A stretch of 64,000 nucleotides of DNA from Synanceia verrucosa (taxonomy: Eukaryota; Chordata; Actinopteri; Perciformes; Synanceiidae). The stretch's first letter is position 1; every line of letters starts with the position of its first letter. Location: NCBI GenBank assembly GCA_029721515.1, contig CM056561.1, forward strand, positions 5,976,001-6,040,000, in the 5' to 3' direction. A program made the translations under genes and the position numbers. Shown here piece after piece: positions 1 through 12,021 of this stretch. A model generated the notes under the pieces. The model made no database searches. It was not told the DNA's origin and saw only the letters and a list, made by a program, of their open reading frames with translations.

Positions 1-177
1 TTAATCAGCTCGAACAGTATTTATTATACGGTGAAGTGTGCATGCAAAAAAGCCAGATCTATTACATAAACAATGTTGTTTGCACGGAAACTTGTATTTC
101 AGTGCAAAACAGTATCAACTGCATTTTATGAGTGTGTGCAAGAGAGAGAGAGAGCAGATATCAAAGAGGGTTTTTAC

Positions 178-233
178 CTTTAGCTGTGAGGTCCGAGTAC
201 CACCAGCTGTACAAGTTAAACTCCACCAGGAAT
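178..233 (-). CDS. cacna2d3: cacna2d3 exon AD (last in window)
   Basis: This 56-bp exon, phase 2 to 1, encodes (I)FLVEFNLYSWWYSDLTAK. The acceptor is ATTTAG and the donor GTAAAA. The following exons, with the rest of delta and the GPI signal, lie left of the window. Confidence 0.93.
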
Positions 234-245
234 CTAAATATGGAG

Positions 246-266
246 AATAATAAAAATAATAATATC

Positions 267-308
<42 letters not shown>
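246..308. repeat. (AAT)n microsatellite
   Basis: It is an imperfect then pure (ATA)n run of about 14 units. It lies 12 bp upstream (on the minus strand) of the acceptor of the leftmost cacna2d3 exon. Confidence 0.97.
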
Positions 309-1004
309 CAGAGGAAGAAGGCATCAAGCATAACAACACACTCCAACACATGCTAAATAATACAAATGGTCATATTCCTCCCTTTTTTAATCACATTATA
401 AAAGTTCCACAAATCAAATACAGTCAGAAAAAATGTTTATTTTAAACAAAGATCATTAATTTAGCTTTAAAAACAACCATGGACCTGATCTGTTAATTAC
501 CAATATAATAATCATTTAAGAAACATAGATATGAATCTTAATCCAATTAATCATGAAAGACGTTTTGAAGACGTGGGCGTTAAATATCAACTGAGAATTC
601 TAAATTATTGGTATGCAGGTTGTGTTTTGTTTATCTCATAATTAATCATTTTGTGTATGTAGGAGATTAGATTTCCTCCCTTCAGTTCACTCACTCTATG
701 TGCCTATTCATATTTTATTTTGATAAAGTAACAACATCAATATTAAAGATTGCTAATGTTATAATATTTTAAAAAATTGTCTTCATTGTAAACCGGCTGT
801 AAAATTAGTGCCGACAACTCAGTCCTCCCATGATGCACTGTGGCGACAATCGACCGCCCAGGGAGATTCCGCAACCACACCACAGCATCACAGGAATACC
901 CGCATAACAGGAAACATCAGGTAGCCATTACCGCTCATGATCACTGATGAGCACGACAACGGGCATGTGGAGGCACTTGTAAACAAATACACGGTTTATA
1001 TCTA

Positions 1005-1006
<2 letters not shown>

Positions 1007-1067
<61 letters not shown>
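1007..1067. repeat. (TA)n microsatellite
   Basis: About 30 TA units with one C interruption. It lies within the same small intron as the (AAT)n tract. Confidence 0.97.
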
Positions 1068-1139
1068 GGCCACATAGACAGCAGAGGCCACCATACGAGT
1101 CCTCAGAAGCACGTTACAGCACATATGCAGACGTCTTAC

Positions 1140-1192
1140 ATGACAAGCTCAGTCAGGATCCACTTAACGGCTGAGAAGAAGGCAAAGTAAGG
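1140..1192 (-). CDS. cacna2d3: cacna2d3 exon AC
   Basis: This 53-bp exon, phase 0 to 2, encodes PYFAFFSAVKWILTELV. The acceptor is TCTTTAG and the donor GTAAGA. It lies 113 bp downstream of the previous exon, a very short intron. Confidence 0.93.
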
Positions 1193-1305
1193 CTAAAGAG
1201 AAAATAAACAGAAATATTGATCAGACACCACATGTGGTCACATCTTTTCATTGCATGGACAGCTAACAATGGGGTCGAACAAAGTGAAAAAAAAGTACTA
1301 CTCAC

Positions 1306-1381
1306 ATCCAACAGTGTGTGTCCACTGTCACTACTCTCTGAAAAAACCCAACAGAGAGCCTGGTAGTCGTACAGAGTGACC
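1306..1381 (-). CDS. cacna2d3: cacna2d3 exon AB
   Basis: This 76-bp exon, phase 2 to 0, encodes (R)VTLYDYQALCWVFSESSDSG then HTLLD. The acceptor is ACTCAG and the donor GTGAGT. An acceptor-like TTTTTTCAG lies inside the exon but needs no use, since the read-through length fits the family. Confidence 0.93.
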
Positions 1382-4362
1382 CTGAGTAGATAAAGATGGG
1401 AAAGAGAGGACAGAGGGTGAGACAGATATCTGAGAGAGACTGGGTTTAAGCTACATAGACTTTTTTTATGGACAAGTAATGAATTTGTCAGGAAGATATA
1501 GCCCAGATAAGGTGATATAAGTCTTGATTCACACATCACCTCTCCTAGTATATGCCTGTGGGGCCTTTTGGACTGCTGTGTGGGAGCAGGAAGGAAAGAT
1601 CCCACCTCTGCTTCAACTGCTGCTTTACCTACGGATAATATATTGGATGGATGTGGCAAGAATGGGAAAAGGAAAGCAACTGAAAGCCGAGAGCTCCCCG
1701 AGAGGTTCCTCAAAGTGATGTAGGAACGTGTGTGTGTGTGTGTGTGGATGATTTTGGGATATTGGAGGGGATATCAGAGGATTTAAGGGCTTAGTAGACC
1801 CTGAGGGTGTGAGGTCTGGGTCTGTCTGGGTGAGGTTATTGAAGGGGTTCCTAACACACACACACTCGCACACACACATACAAACTGTGTGCTCTTTCTC
1901 ATAGCCTGTGGACAAGTTCTTATGTACTTGACATATGCATGTGTGTGATGTCTGAGTGAGTGGGCTCGGTCTATCCGCAGCCCTGGGCGATGTTCAAACC
2001 TCAGTCACAGTACCGGTGACACACAGCGCCAGGAACCAATTAGTGCTAAGCCAGGCCACATAATGGTGTTAGCAGCAAACTTAGACTAATGTAATATCTG
2101 TGTATGAGTGTGTGCATGTGCATGGGTCTATGACCACTGTGTACTGTATGAGTGTGGCTGTACGAGCCTTCATTTGCTTTGCATGGCAGGATAACATCAT
2201 TTTAAATGTTTTTATTGATTTCCCTTCCCATTGCTTGTTCGAAGAGACGCATAATCTGAAAGTAACTCGGAATAATTTGTACACATTTGTCTTCATCTGC
2301 AGCCTTAATGCTGATGGATAAATCTAAGCTGGCAGCTTGTTGTGGCACACTTCATGTTCTTTTAAATTAAGACAGAAACTGTAGCTGCAACTCAGCAGCA
2401 TTTCTCTACAGCTGGCACTGGGTTCAGACAGGTTGCATTGGATTCATTAGTGTTACTCATCAGGCTAATACTTCACAGACAAAGTCATATTATTCATTTA
2501 TCATACGTCACCCTTAATTTTAAACAGTCCCTCATCATCACCAGGCCTCCTTTTTATGAGTGGGACAGTAAACCAAAGCTGTCATCTTTTGAGGTTCATC
2601 CTTTCGATAAACAAGTGTGGTTGTCTACTCGTGCGATGATTTGTCACCCATGATTTTTATGTACTGAGACAGCCTGAGCAGCAGTCTGTCTGTCTGCCTC
2701 TGTATTTCTGCTCTCTAATACTGGGAAAAGTTATCCTCCAGGGTTAAATTTCCAAATTAATTGCCATCCACTGCTCCCGGCGTTTTCCAGGAGACACAGC
2801 ATTACAACAAGAAGTATCTGCGTGAATGTGTCTACACATGTGCGACTTCAAGTTACTCCTAATTCCTTCGTTTCAGGAAAAGATTTGCTGTAATCCCCTA
2901 ACGCAGAAGTCTGCTGAGCGAAGGGTCGGAGTTCAGCACTGAATAGCTCAACACGATTGGCCAAGTTAAGAGCTGTCAGCACAAGGAGAGACATGCTCTC
3001 ATTCTGTGGCCTGCCTGATATTACACACATTTACACACACTCATACATACACTTGCGCTGGCATGTACGGTATAAGCTCACACTCATGCACACACACACG
3101 CACACAGTTTGAAATGCTTACCTCTTGAAAGAGCCCATCTGCAGAAGCTTACTCATTACAGCCCCCTCTGCTTCTCCGAAGAATTTCCCTGTCTGAAAAA
3201 GAAGAGAAAGATATTAGATTTTATTTAATAAAACAAGTCATAACAGAATGTAAATGTCCATCCTATTAAAATGATTTGTTTATACTAGAAGCCCTTACAG
3301 GTGCAAAATTGTACACCAGATCTGAATGGATGAGAGAAAGTCTGAATTGCCAAACCCTGAAGCACACAGACACCATCCCACATTGCTAAATGGTCTGTGG
3401 CATCCCTCCTTCTGCTCCGCCAAATGACCAAGTGGCCATGGCCAAAGAGAAAAATCAGTGATGCGAACACACTTTCGGCCATTTTAAGGACAGAACTAAG
3501 AATGAACTCTCCCACACATAAATCCTGGAATCACAGTTTTTGCAAAAATAACAACCATCTCATATTTGGATTTAGCTGATCCAGGACTCTGAGGTGTTAT
3601 TCTCTACCACAGGTTCAGTGACCCCCCCCCGAGTGACATTCAGTCTTTTACACTTCAACATTTGAGGAGAGAGAATCAATTCACTTAATTCAGCATACAG
3701 ACCAATGTGATTCAAGGCTGTTACACAGTCACAGACTTGACCTCTTGTCTGTCTTAAGTGCTCCAAGCCAGGTGTTGCTACAGGGACAAAGCTATGAAAC
3801 CATTAGCACCCATTAGCTATATTAGACTCCTACACAGGCCTGGGAGGGTGACCTACACACTCCATCCCTTCACATCCTTCACGTCAGGGGAGGCAGAGAA
3901 TCCCACCTCCCACCTCTGAAAACTCTGCCTAGTAACATGAATGACCCATCCTTTTAGACCATTTAGCTCACACTCACAGAGCCACAGACCCATCCGCTCT
4001 CTAAATTAAGATCAAATAAAGAATAGGAGGCAGCATGTGAGGGACAAATGAAAAGAACATGCAGAGGAAGGGAAGGGCAGTGACAGCCAGCGGACTGGCT
4101 TCTAGATGAGCCAAAGCTAGAGTGACAGCAAAGCAGAGGGTGTATGCTAGGATGGCACCTTCAGAGCAGTCTGAGTAACAAGATACATGAGATACATAAA
4201 ATAATATCAGAATTCAAAAAGGAAAGCAAATGTAAGAGGTAGCTGTTGTCTCAAAGTGCAGCTTAGTCTCAGTCTACTTAATGAATAATAGTAATAAGCT
4301 ATACACTTTCACTTGGACAAACATTGTGTTACAGCTTGCTGTTGTTGGTGTGTCAATATTAC
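1382..4362 (-). other. cacna2d3 introns around exon AA, no further gene
   Basis: Apart from the exon at 3122-3192 this is unique-looking intron sequence with short CA/GT runs (1733-1748, 1856-1880, 3094-3106). No transposon was recognised. Confidence 0.75.
3122..3192 (-). CDS. cacna2d3: cacna2d3 exon AA
   Basis: This 71-bp exon, phase 0 to 2, encodes TGKFFGEAEGAVMSKLLQMG then SFK(R). The acceptor is TTTTCAG and the donor GTAAGC. Confidence 0.96.
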
Positions 4363-4425
4363 CAGAGTATAGTCCTCTGCAACCAGAACAAAGCCGTTGT
4401 TGTCAATGAGGTAGCAGTTAATGTT
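4363..4425 (-). CDS. cacna2d3: cacna2d3 exon Z
   Basis: This 63-bp phase-0/0 exon encodes NINCYLIDNNGFVLVAEDYT then L. NCYLIDNNGF is a family signature. The acceptor is TTTACAG and the donor GTAATA. Confidence 0.96.
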
Positions 4426-4515
4426 CTGTAAAAAAATAAATAAATAAATAAAGTGAAAATAAATAAAAGAGACATAATTGTGCATTCTTGATGGAGAAAA
4501 GCAAGGCTGACCCAC

Positions 4516-4560
4516 CTCATCATCACAGCTTATGGAGCATTTCCCATCTAATGCTGCACA
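4516..4560 (-). CDS. cacna2d3: cacna2d3 exon Y (cysteine-rich)
   Basis: This 45-bp phase-0/0 exon encodes CAALDGKCSISCDDE, with three cysteines in the conserved spacing. The acceptor is CCTACAG and the donor GTGGGT. Confidence 0.95.
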
Positions 4561-4877
4561 CTGTAGGATAAAAAGAATAAATGTGCATACTGTATCTGGG
4601 TGTCACAGCAAATATTTTGGCTGTTATAGAGTCAGAGGTTCCTTCTGTCAGCCGAAAACATTCTCTGTCATCCAAAATCATTTCCACATAAATAAATTAA
4701 ATGAAACAGACTGAAGACCTTGTGTTAAAAGTTCTACCCCAAAATCCAGGTTAAGAAAACAAACACTTGTTTGAAAGAGCAGATACTTCTCTTTTTTCAA
4801 AAAAAAACTTGACTAGCAGCCATTTAATTTTTTTTTTACTGTGTAAGCATTCATGATGTGTTTTAATGCATGTGTAC

Positions 4878-4939
4878 CTGTCTGCTGGCTGTCCAGAATT
4901 TCTTCTGAAAGAACTCCAGTTTCATCTGGATGCCCACAG
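4878..4939 (-). CDS. cacna2d3: cacna2d3 exon X
   Basis: This 62-bp exon, phase 1 to 0, encodes (A)VGIQMKLEFFQKKFWTASRQ. The acceptor is TTTCAG and the donor GTACAC. It is the first exon after the lrtm1-containing intron. Confidence 0.96.
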
Positions 4940-7900
4940 CTGAAAGAGAGTGTTTGATTTTTATCAAAACAGAAGTCACACTACAGGCAATACAGAGATT
5001 TACATAAATATACAAACAGAGACAAAGCGCAGCTTTTATTAACCCCTACAGAGGAAAAAGACACACAGATGTAACACACGTAAATTGCAGTAAAGGCCTG
5101 CAGGACAAAACAGGCCAAAAGGGCAATTACACCCTGTTCCATAAATGTGTCAGATCATATTTCTGGAAGTCTAAGTGGGTGTACATAATACTGTGCTATC
5201 TACACACACATACATACACACGCACAGATGCCATTAACCACACTCAAAAGACATGAGTCTAAACCAGACCTCTCGCTTTGTGCCCACATGAAATCCATCC
5301 CATTCCTCAGTGTGTCTCCCTGTTGTTATCCTGATACATTGGTACACTGAGCAGCTCTCACTTTCATAAGCCTCATCCCAGCAGGTCTCTAAATACACGG
5401 ATCTGACCAGAATTCCTTGCCTGGAAAAAACAGTCATTGACATTGAATGTGCCTGCTTTTAAAGAGTTGCCTGAGGAAAGATTGACACATTCACCACAGG
5501 TCTCAACTTCTCTCCTCTCCTCCTCATCCTCCTCTCTCTTTACCCCCTGCTACTAAGACTCAGAGGACCCTCACTTTCTCTCAGTGGGGGTTTGCCATGC
5601 ATTAAGGGTCAATCAGTCTTTCCAGAAGCACAATTTAGAGCTTTATCCGATTGCAGAGCAGCCATAAGTAGTTAACTGAACAGCTGAGATTGTGGCATTC
5701 GATTCAATATACCAGCAGTAAGACAGATATACTGCTTGGCCAATATACAGTAGAAATCTTTCGACAAGCTGAAACAAGACAATTTCTAGAATGACAAAGC
5801 AATACAAACTACTGTTTACATTCTGTGTATGTCACACTAAAAGGAGGAAACAAAAAGTCAAAAGGTAAGGTGTGTAATTTATATATTTTCAAGTTGCAGA
5901 ATCAGCACTGAAACCACCAGACACTTTATTTTTTTTTCACAGAGCCATCATGCAAGAATTTGATATAAATAAATAAAACAAAGCATGCCACCTCATCACA
6001 TTTACTGTGGTTCACGGCCAACCCATTCGTGGTGAAAAATTTTGACTCTTTTTGAAATTATGAATGTTGTATTCATTTATGGGATTTAGGAGGAGTCAGT
6101 GATGTGTACCAGTCATATGATTAATATAATACAGCTTGTCTATGCTTAATGTATAATTGAACAATAATTAATGTAATATTGCACAAATGATGATTTGATG
6201 TTGTTGGATTCTGTGTACACTTACTGTAGCATTATTATAATATAATGTACTGAGTCAATATGAGTATGACATTAACAGTATATGAAGTACAATAGTTGTA
6301 GTCATGGTAACAGTTAATGTAAACTGTGATTAGTTTACAGCAGAACACAGTGTTTTTGTAAAGGCATCCATGTGTGACTGTGCTGTTTCTATGATTTTGC
6401 AGATACAAACACATGTGAAAAGAAATACTCCATTGGCTTTGCACTTTTTTTCGTGTGCTCGTACATTTGCATGATTGTTTTGGTGCAGTGTACAGTGGGG
6501 TGCTGATGTGGCCTGTTTTAGCCCTTGCTCAGAGGAACAGGTGCAGATTATCCCGTCATAAGCTTTGCCAGATCCTGTCAGCAGCCCACCATTTCTACAC
6601 CCACGTGGAAAACCCAGGAGGAGAGGCTAATTTAAGGTGCTGGGCAGCAGCAATGGAAACACACATGGTATAAAACCAGGGAGAACCTAGATCATTAAGC
6701 CAATAAAAGATACATCATCTGCTCTTAAAAAAACTGTAAAAAATGGAAATGACTGGGAAATAAAATAAGACACAGAGGTCAAATAAGTTGTCAGATAAAG
6801 ATGATGTGAATTCTGAAACATAAGACCATCGAATAAAAATAATGTAAACTGACTTAAACTGCCATATCGTAAATATAGTTATATAATATATGATCTGTTC
6901 AGTAAGGAAAAACAATTAAACAATTAATGGAGACCTAAATCCAAAATCCAGGAGGATTTTGTTCTGAAAACTGTATTAGAGGTTAGAAGTGCACCGATGT
7001 TGGCTGCTACCTGGAAGTCGACTCAGAGTAAAATGCTCAAATCTGTCTCACTAATGCGTAGGATTTTTCTGTACTATGGGGGGAACATTTAATTTCCCTA
7101 GGTAAGATTTTAGAACTTGGGGGTATTTATGCTCTGAGCTGGGTTTATGAGTCCACAGATGAAGAGACATTAAACAGCGCTCCAAATCCACCTCATCACC
7201 ACTGTGCTATCAGTGCAATTCCAGGCAGAGAGAGATGACAACCAGTTTAAATCCAACATCCACACACAGTATTTGGGATTCTAATAAGGTCTGTAAAAAT
7301 GTATGCATCCAGCAACGCAAATATGTGCACATAAATGTGCCCATGTATATGCTGCAACAATGTCAAGCACAAATATTTCTGCTCTCTTTGAGGGTGTATT
7401 GCATTAATTCACAACCCAGTGATTGCATTGTTAGGGCACAAACCCACATAAAAGTGCCACAGTCGCACAGAGCTGTCTGAGAGATGTAGTGATTTGCAAA
7501 TTCAGTGGTGCATTCCACAGCAGCTACGCAGCGCACAGGGGCGGATCATGTCAAGATGCTGAGCAACGTTCAGAGGATGAGCAGAGCAGGAGGCTGTTTT
7601 TAAGGATGCCAGCAGTCTACAAGCCAACTACCGCCGACCTGTGTGGTCTCTGTTGCTGCGAAATCCAAATAAAACATTCAAATTATTTTTAAAATGATCA
7701 GGTGCTTCATTGCTTTACATTTGAAAAAAAAATATCTGTGTTGGCCAAATCAGAAATAGCTCTCTCAATGAACCATGAAATTCAGTGGAAAAGATCATAT
7801 TCAAATCGTGCCAACCAGCTTTGTAGTTTGCCCTTGAGGCATTAATGCCACATGCATTAAATGCATCACAGCAGATGCACATGAAAATAAGGAGGGATAA

Positions 7901-9140
7901 TAGGGAATGCTTTCTCTCTCTCATTTTTGTAATTTAACATTTTTAGACGTTTCAGTGTGGGTACGCACAAGTGCATGACCATTTATGCTATATTTTAAAG
8001 CATTGCCACGTGCATTAATTGCTCCAGGCTGAGTTTGTCACACATTAATCACAATAAATCAACTAAGTATAAGCTGGTGACAGATATTGACTTCACTTTT
8101 TGCTGGATATGACAGAATGAAAATAATTGTCATGCCCTTCAGCAGAGGAAAGAATATAAATATGGATGGACAGGAGGGCAAATACCAGTGAGTGCACTAC
8201 AAGCCAAGGTCAGCTTGATTAATCTCTTTCTCTCTGCTTCTTTGTTCATTTTTTGTCTCTCCTTCAAGCGACCCACGAGGTCATATAAGCTTAACAGTCA
8301 ATCCATTTGCATGCAAAAAAAAAAGAAACAGCAACAACTGCAACAGCTTAATATCCTGCTGTGTGTGCATGCGTATGTGTGCATTCGTGCGTTCTGTGTT
8401 GCTGTGCTGGGGGCGTGTTCTGCCAGCCCTTCAGCCCACGGCTCATGCATAATATTATCAGAGCAATGGGCATCCTATGAATGTGTTCACTGCGTTTGGA
8501 ATATTTGTGTATCTGACACAACACGATCTAGATCTAATTTTGTCTTGTTCAGCTCTTGCCAAAGCAATATGAGGTAAGGCGAATGTCAGCGTACGTGCGT
8601 GCTCTCTGATTTAAGGGGAGCAGCTGTCCGCTGGGAGATGTCACAACATCACATTTCCCAGTGGATTGAATGGAGGAGCATAAACAAAATAAGATCAAGC
8701 AAAAGGAAAGGGGGAAAAACAGCATGAAGAATAATACAAGAGACAGAAAGAGAGGTTGAGAGGCAGTGAGAGAGCTACAGAGAGAGGTATAGAGCTAGAG
8801 AGGGAGAGAGAGAGAGAGTGGAAGAGAGAGAGGCAGAGCTCCCTAACTCCTGTGATTCCCAGACTAGCTGGCAGTGAGCTCTGTGCTCTGATCTGCCCGC
8901 TCTGATGGGCTTTCATGCCCGTGCAGGCAGTCCTGAGGGCTACACAGGTTTCTGCTGCTGATCTCGGCCTCTTCAACTCTTTCCTATAGCGCCTGTCAGT
9001 CGACACAGATGAGGGTCAGTATGGCTAATCTCATCCTACTACTGACAGCTGATGGATCAGCAACCAATGACAGCCACTAGAATCCAAAAAGGGAGCTAAA
9101 AGAAGATTGAATGCGAGCAGCAAAAGGACAACAGGCAGAT
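4940..9140 (-). other. left part of the lrtm1-hosting cacna2d3 intron
   Basis: No exon, RNA gene or clear transposon was seen. The sequence is mostly AT-rich; open frames here lack splice sites or recognisable protein similarity. Confidence 0.7.
8700..9140 (+). promoter_or_regulatory. putative lrtm1 5' region and promoter
   Basis: The region upstream of the predicted start codon holds a long GAGA-type purine tract (about 8745-8837), a CCAAT box at 9064-9068 and moderate GC content, with no clear TATA box. It is called from position only; the transcription start is unknown. Confidence 0.3.
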
Positions 9141-9147
9141 ATGAGAG
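9141..9147 (+). CDS. lrtm1: lrtm1 predicted first coding exon (7 nt, ATGAGAG)
   Basis: ATG AGA G is followed by a good donor (GTAGGA). Joined to the next exon it gives MRVVLVCALLPFLSLSHA, a well-formed signal peptide, and makes the whole CDS divisible by three. The choice is inferred: other upstream ATGs could serve, and no transcript was available. Confidence 0.5.
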
Positions 9148-9171
9148 GTAGGAGCTCCATATCAACATGAA

Positions 9172-9172
9172 T

Positions 9173-9236
<64 letters not shown>
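9172..9236. repeat. (TG)n microsatellite
   Basis: About 32 TG units just inside lrtm1 intron 1, 25 bp after the predicted first-exon donor. Confidence 0.97.
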
Positions 9237-9238
<2 letters not shown>

Positions 9239-10883
9239 AGTACCTGTGCATGACAAGGTGGGCTGCTATCAGCTGCTAAGTCAAGTATGTTGTGTAAACG
9301 GTTGTATAACTGAGTGGTAATGAAGATCCTTGCTTACAACGCGTGCATACATGTCAACACTGCATTCACACTTTTATGTATTTGACTGTACATTAGCACT
9401 GAATGTTTCCATTTGTAAATAGTCATTGACAATGGTATCAAATTGATTTAAAGCCACACTTGCTGTGTGCATTACAAGCTTCTCTGTGTGCACTTTGGGC
9501 TGGAGGGACACATCAGAGCAAAAAGCCATTCTCCTGTGTCGACCTCATTCCAGAGCTGCTGTTCCAATGCTCCACTGAGCTGATGCTGTTTATGTGTGCC
9601 CATGAATTGTATGTACATGTGTTTGTTTATGACTAGGTGCACACGTGTGTGAGCACATGTGAATGATTGCATTCTTGCATACACACACACACTCTCATTT
9701 TACTAACAAGGATGCAATTAACACAGGGCTTTGCACTACAGCACACTCAGTCTCAACCCAGCCATGTTCTCATTGTTTTTGTTGAACCAAGCAGTATAAT
9801 ACCCCAACAGCAACACTGCCAAGAGCTGCCGTACCAAAGAAACACCTGAGATCGGACCTGGGAGCACCTGGGTATTTTTTGAAACCTGCAAATAACACTG
9901 CAAGGTGTCCACTGGCCAGGCCAAAACAAAATGATGATTACATGCTTGTATATAGGATACTGTCATCCTAATTGGCAGATGATGTTACAATAGTGTTTAA
10001 AGAACAGGGGAGCAGTGGGAAGTTATCTGCATAACTGCTGAATGCTAAATAGCAGTTGTGTGAGATGAGGGTTGTGTGAACATAATATTTAAACATTGAA
10101 TGACTCATGAAAATAGGTTTTGAATGACATGAGACACAACAGTGGCATAATTTAGGTAAAGATTTTAGTGCAAGGTGCCACCTGATACAGCAAAATAAAT
10201 TACATAATTCCCATTTGAGAAAACATTTAACAAACCCAATTAGGAATAGAATATCTCAGAAGAGCTAAACAGGGAGCAGCTAATCAATCCGTTCAGCAGT
10301 ATATGTATGTGTACAGTATGTGTATGAATGTAACCCGTGAGCCAGCTGCATACCCAGGCTTGCGTCTGAGCTTCATTTCATTGAGCCTCAAGCTAGTCCT
10401 GCCAATGCTAAAAATACTGCTGTAATGTTCTAGAAGGAATGAACATGTTAAGTCATCGCAAAGGGAATCAGACACCTTATATCTGCTGTGTATGGATTTG
10501 TGTGGGGGTGGAGTGTGGGTGAGGGGTTATGAGTCTTTGGTGAAGTCACTAAGGGCCACTGTCTAGAGGAAGCTGGAAAGTGGGAGTTGGTATATTAGAA
10601 ATAAGTTTACTTTATTGTTTATTAGAGACATAAAAGTATTATCTTGGCAAAAACTGAGCAGAGTGAACTTTATTCTTTTCTAAAGTCAATAATCATTAAA
10701 TGCATTTATCTCTATTATTTCTGTGCTGTCACAAAGGCATTTATTTTCTTCAGTGAAGGTCATCATGATGGCAGTTGCTGTGAATGTATGTAATTATGTA
10801 ATGATAGCCAGGAGTAGTAGCTGAAAATACACAAGCATATGTTTAGATGTCTAATCTAATTTTATGTCCCCCTGTCTTCACAG

Positions 10884-11268
10884 TGGTACTGGTGTGTGCC
10901 CTCCTCCCCTTCCTCTCTTTGTCACATGCTTGTCCAAAGGAGTGTAACTGTAACAGCAACACTAAAGTGGTAGACTGCCGGGGTCGAGGCCTTTATGACA
11001 TCCCCCGACGACTGCATCCAGACACCCAAGAACTGTATCTTCAAGACAACCGTATTAGAGGGCTGGGATCAATGGCTTTCCGAGAAATACCACTTGTCCG
11101 CATTCTCGATCTATCTAATAACTCTATAACATCTGTTTCACCAACTGCCCTGCTGGGTCTCAGAACTCTACAGCGCCTCAGCCTGGCCTACAACAGCTTG
11201 AGAGAGCTTGACAAGAGGTTGCTTGGGCCCATCCGCTCACTTTCACACCTTGACCTCTCACACAACAA
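10884..11268 (+). CDS. lrtm1: lrtm1 exon 2 (signal peptide, LRR N-cap, LRRs)
   Basis: This 385-bp exon lies between a strong pyrimidine-rich acceptor (CTTCACAG) and donor GTTAAG. It encodes most of the signal peptide, CPKECNCNSNTKVVDC and the first repeats (ELYLQDNRI, ILDLSNNSI, RLSLAYNSL, HLDLSHN). The open frame continues past the donor for only a few codons, and the next exon completes an N codon, matching the mammalian DLSSNN sequence. Confidence 0.95.
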
Positions 11269-11397
11269 GTTAAGCAACAAAACTGAACACATCTAATTTA
11301 TTATTTGCCCTTTGTAAAACAATATACACTGTAAAAATGATACTAAATAACTCATTGTATCTTATGTAACTTGTCTTTTGCATGTCCCTTCCTGCAG

Positions 11398-11603
11398 TCT
11401 GTGGGGCTTGCCTGGAGCTATGGGGGACAGTTTGAGGAACCTTAGCCATCTGGGGCTAGCGCATAACAAGCTAACACGAATGGACCGCTCCTTGTTGGAG
11501 GCTCTGACCCACCTGGACAGCCTCACACTACGAAGTAACCCCTGGAGGTGTGACTGCCAGCTTCTAGGCCTCAAACTCTGGCTGGAGACCTATCTCTTCA
11601 AAG
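11398..11603 (+). CDS. lrtm1: lrtm1 exon 3 (last LRRs and C-cap)
   Basis: This 206-bp exon, phase 2 to 1, has acceptor CCTGCAG and donor GTTAGA. It encodes LWGLPGAMGDSLRNLSHLGL, the repeats ending in LTLRSNPWRCDC, and LLGLKLWLETYLFK. The NPW-CDC motif is the LRR C-terminal cap. Confidence 0.95.
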
Positions 11604-11703
11604 GTTAGACCACTAGTAGCTCAAGGCAGCAGCTGAAAAAATGTTTCCAACGTTCATCCATCTGAATGCCTTTCCTGCTGAGCATTATATTAAAAACGAT
11701 GAC

Positions 11704-12021
11704 TGCAGCATGGTGGTGCAGTGGTTAGCACCGTTGCTTCACAAAAAGAAGGCATCGGGTTCCACCCCGGGCCTTTCTGTGTGGAGTTTGCATGTTCTCC
11801 TCGTGTCTGCGTGTGTTTTTTCCAAGTCCAACCATCCAAACACATGCATGGGGAAGGTCAACCGGCTAATCAAAATTGCCTGTAGATGTGAATGCGAGTG
11901 TGAATGGTTGTCTGTCTCCATGTGCCCTGCGATGAACTGGCGACTTTTGGCTTATAGACTGGTGGGATAAGCTCCAGCCCCCCTATGCTCCTACATAGGT
12001 TAAGTGGTAGACAATGAATGA
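11704..12021 (+). repeat. tRNA-headed SINE-like element, copy 1 (diverged)
   Basis: It begins GGTGGTGCAGTGGTTAGCAC (A-box-like) with a diverged B box, then the family body (TTTGCATGTTCTCCTCGTGT, GAATGGTTGTCTGTCTCCAT). It ends in a decayed AATGAATGAAG tail. It sits in lrtm1 intron 3 in the sense direction and is the oldest-looking copy. Confidence 0.8.

Larger units (their letters stand above)
234..1139 (-). other. cacna2d3 intron, no gene
   Basis: It holds the (AAT)n and (TA)n tracts and AT-rich sequence. Positions 820-960 are more GC-rich but not recognised. The flanking 1-177 is also intron, with nothing recognised. Confidence 0.85.

Noticed and set aside
1153..1713. A 186-codon minus-strand open frame as a single gene
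   Set aside because: Only two pieces of it are exons, each bounded by splice sites; the rest is intron read-through.
8188..8577. A 129-codon plus-strand open frame upstream of lrtm1
   Set aside because: No domain, biased composition, and it does not join lrtm1 exons in phase in any evident way.
10847..10883. ATG at 10847 as the lrtm1 start codon
   Set aside because: It lies within the pyrimidine tract of a strong splice acceptor, and the resulting N-terminus is not a better signal peptide than the spliced alternative. It is kept only as a fallback.
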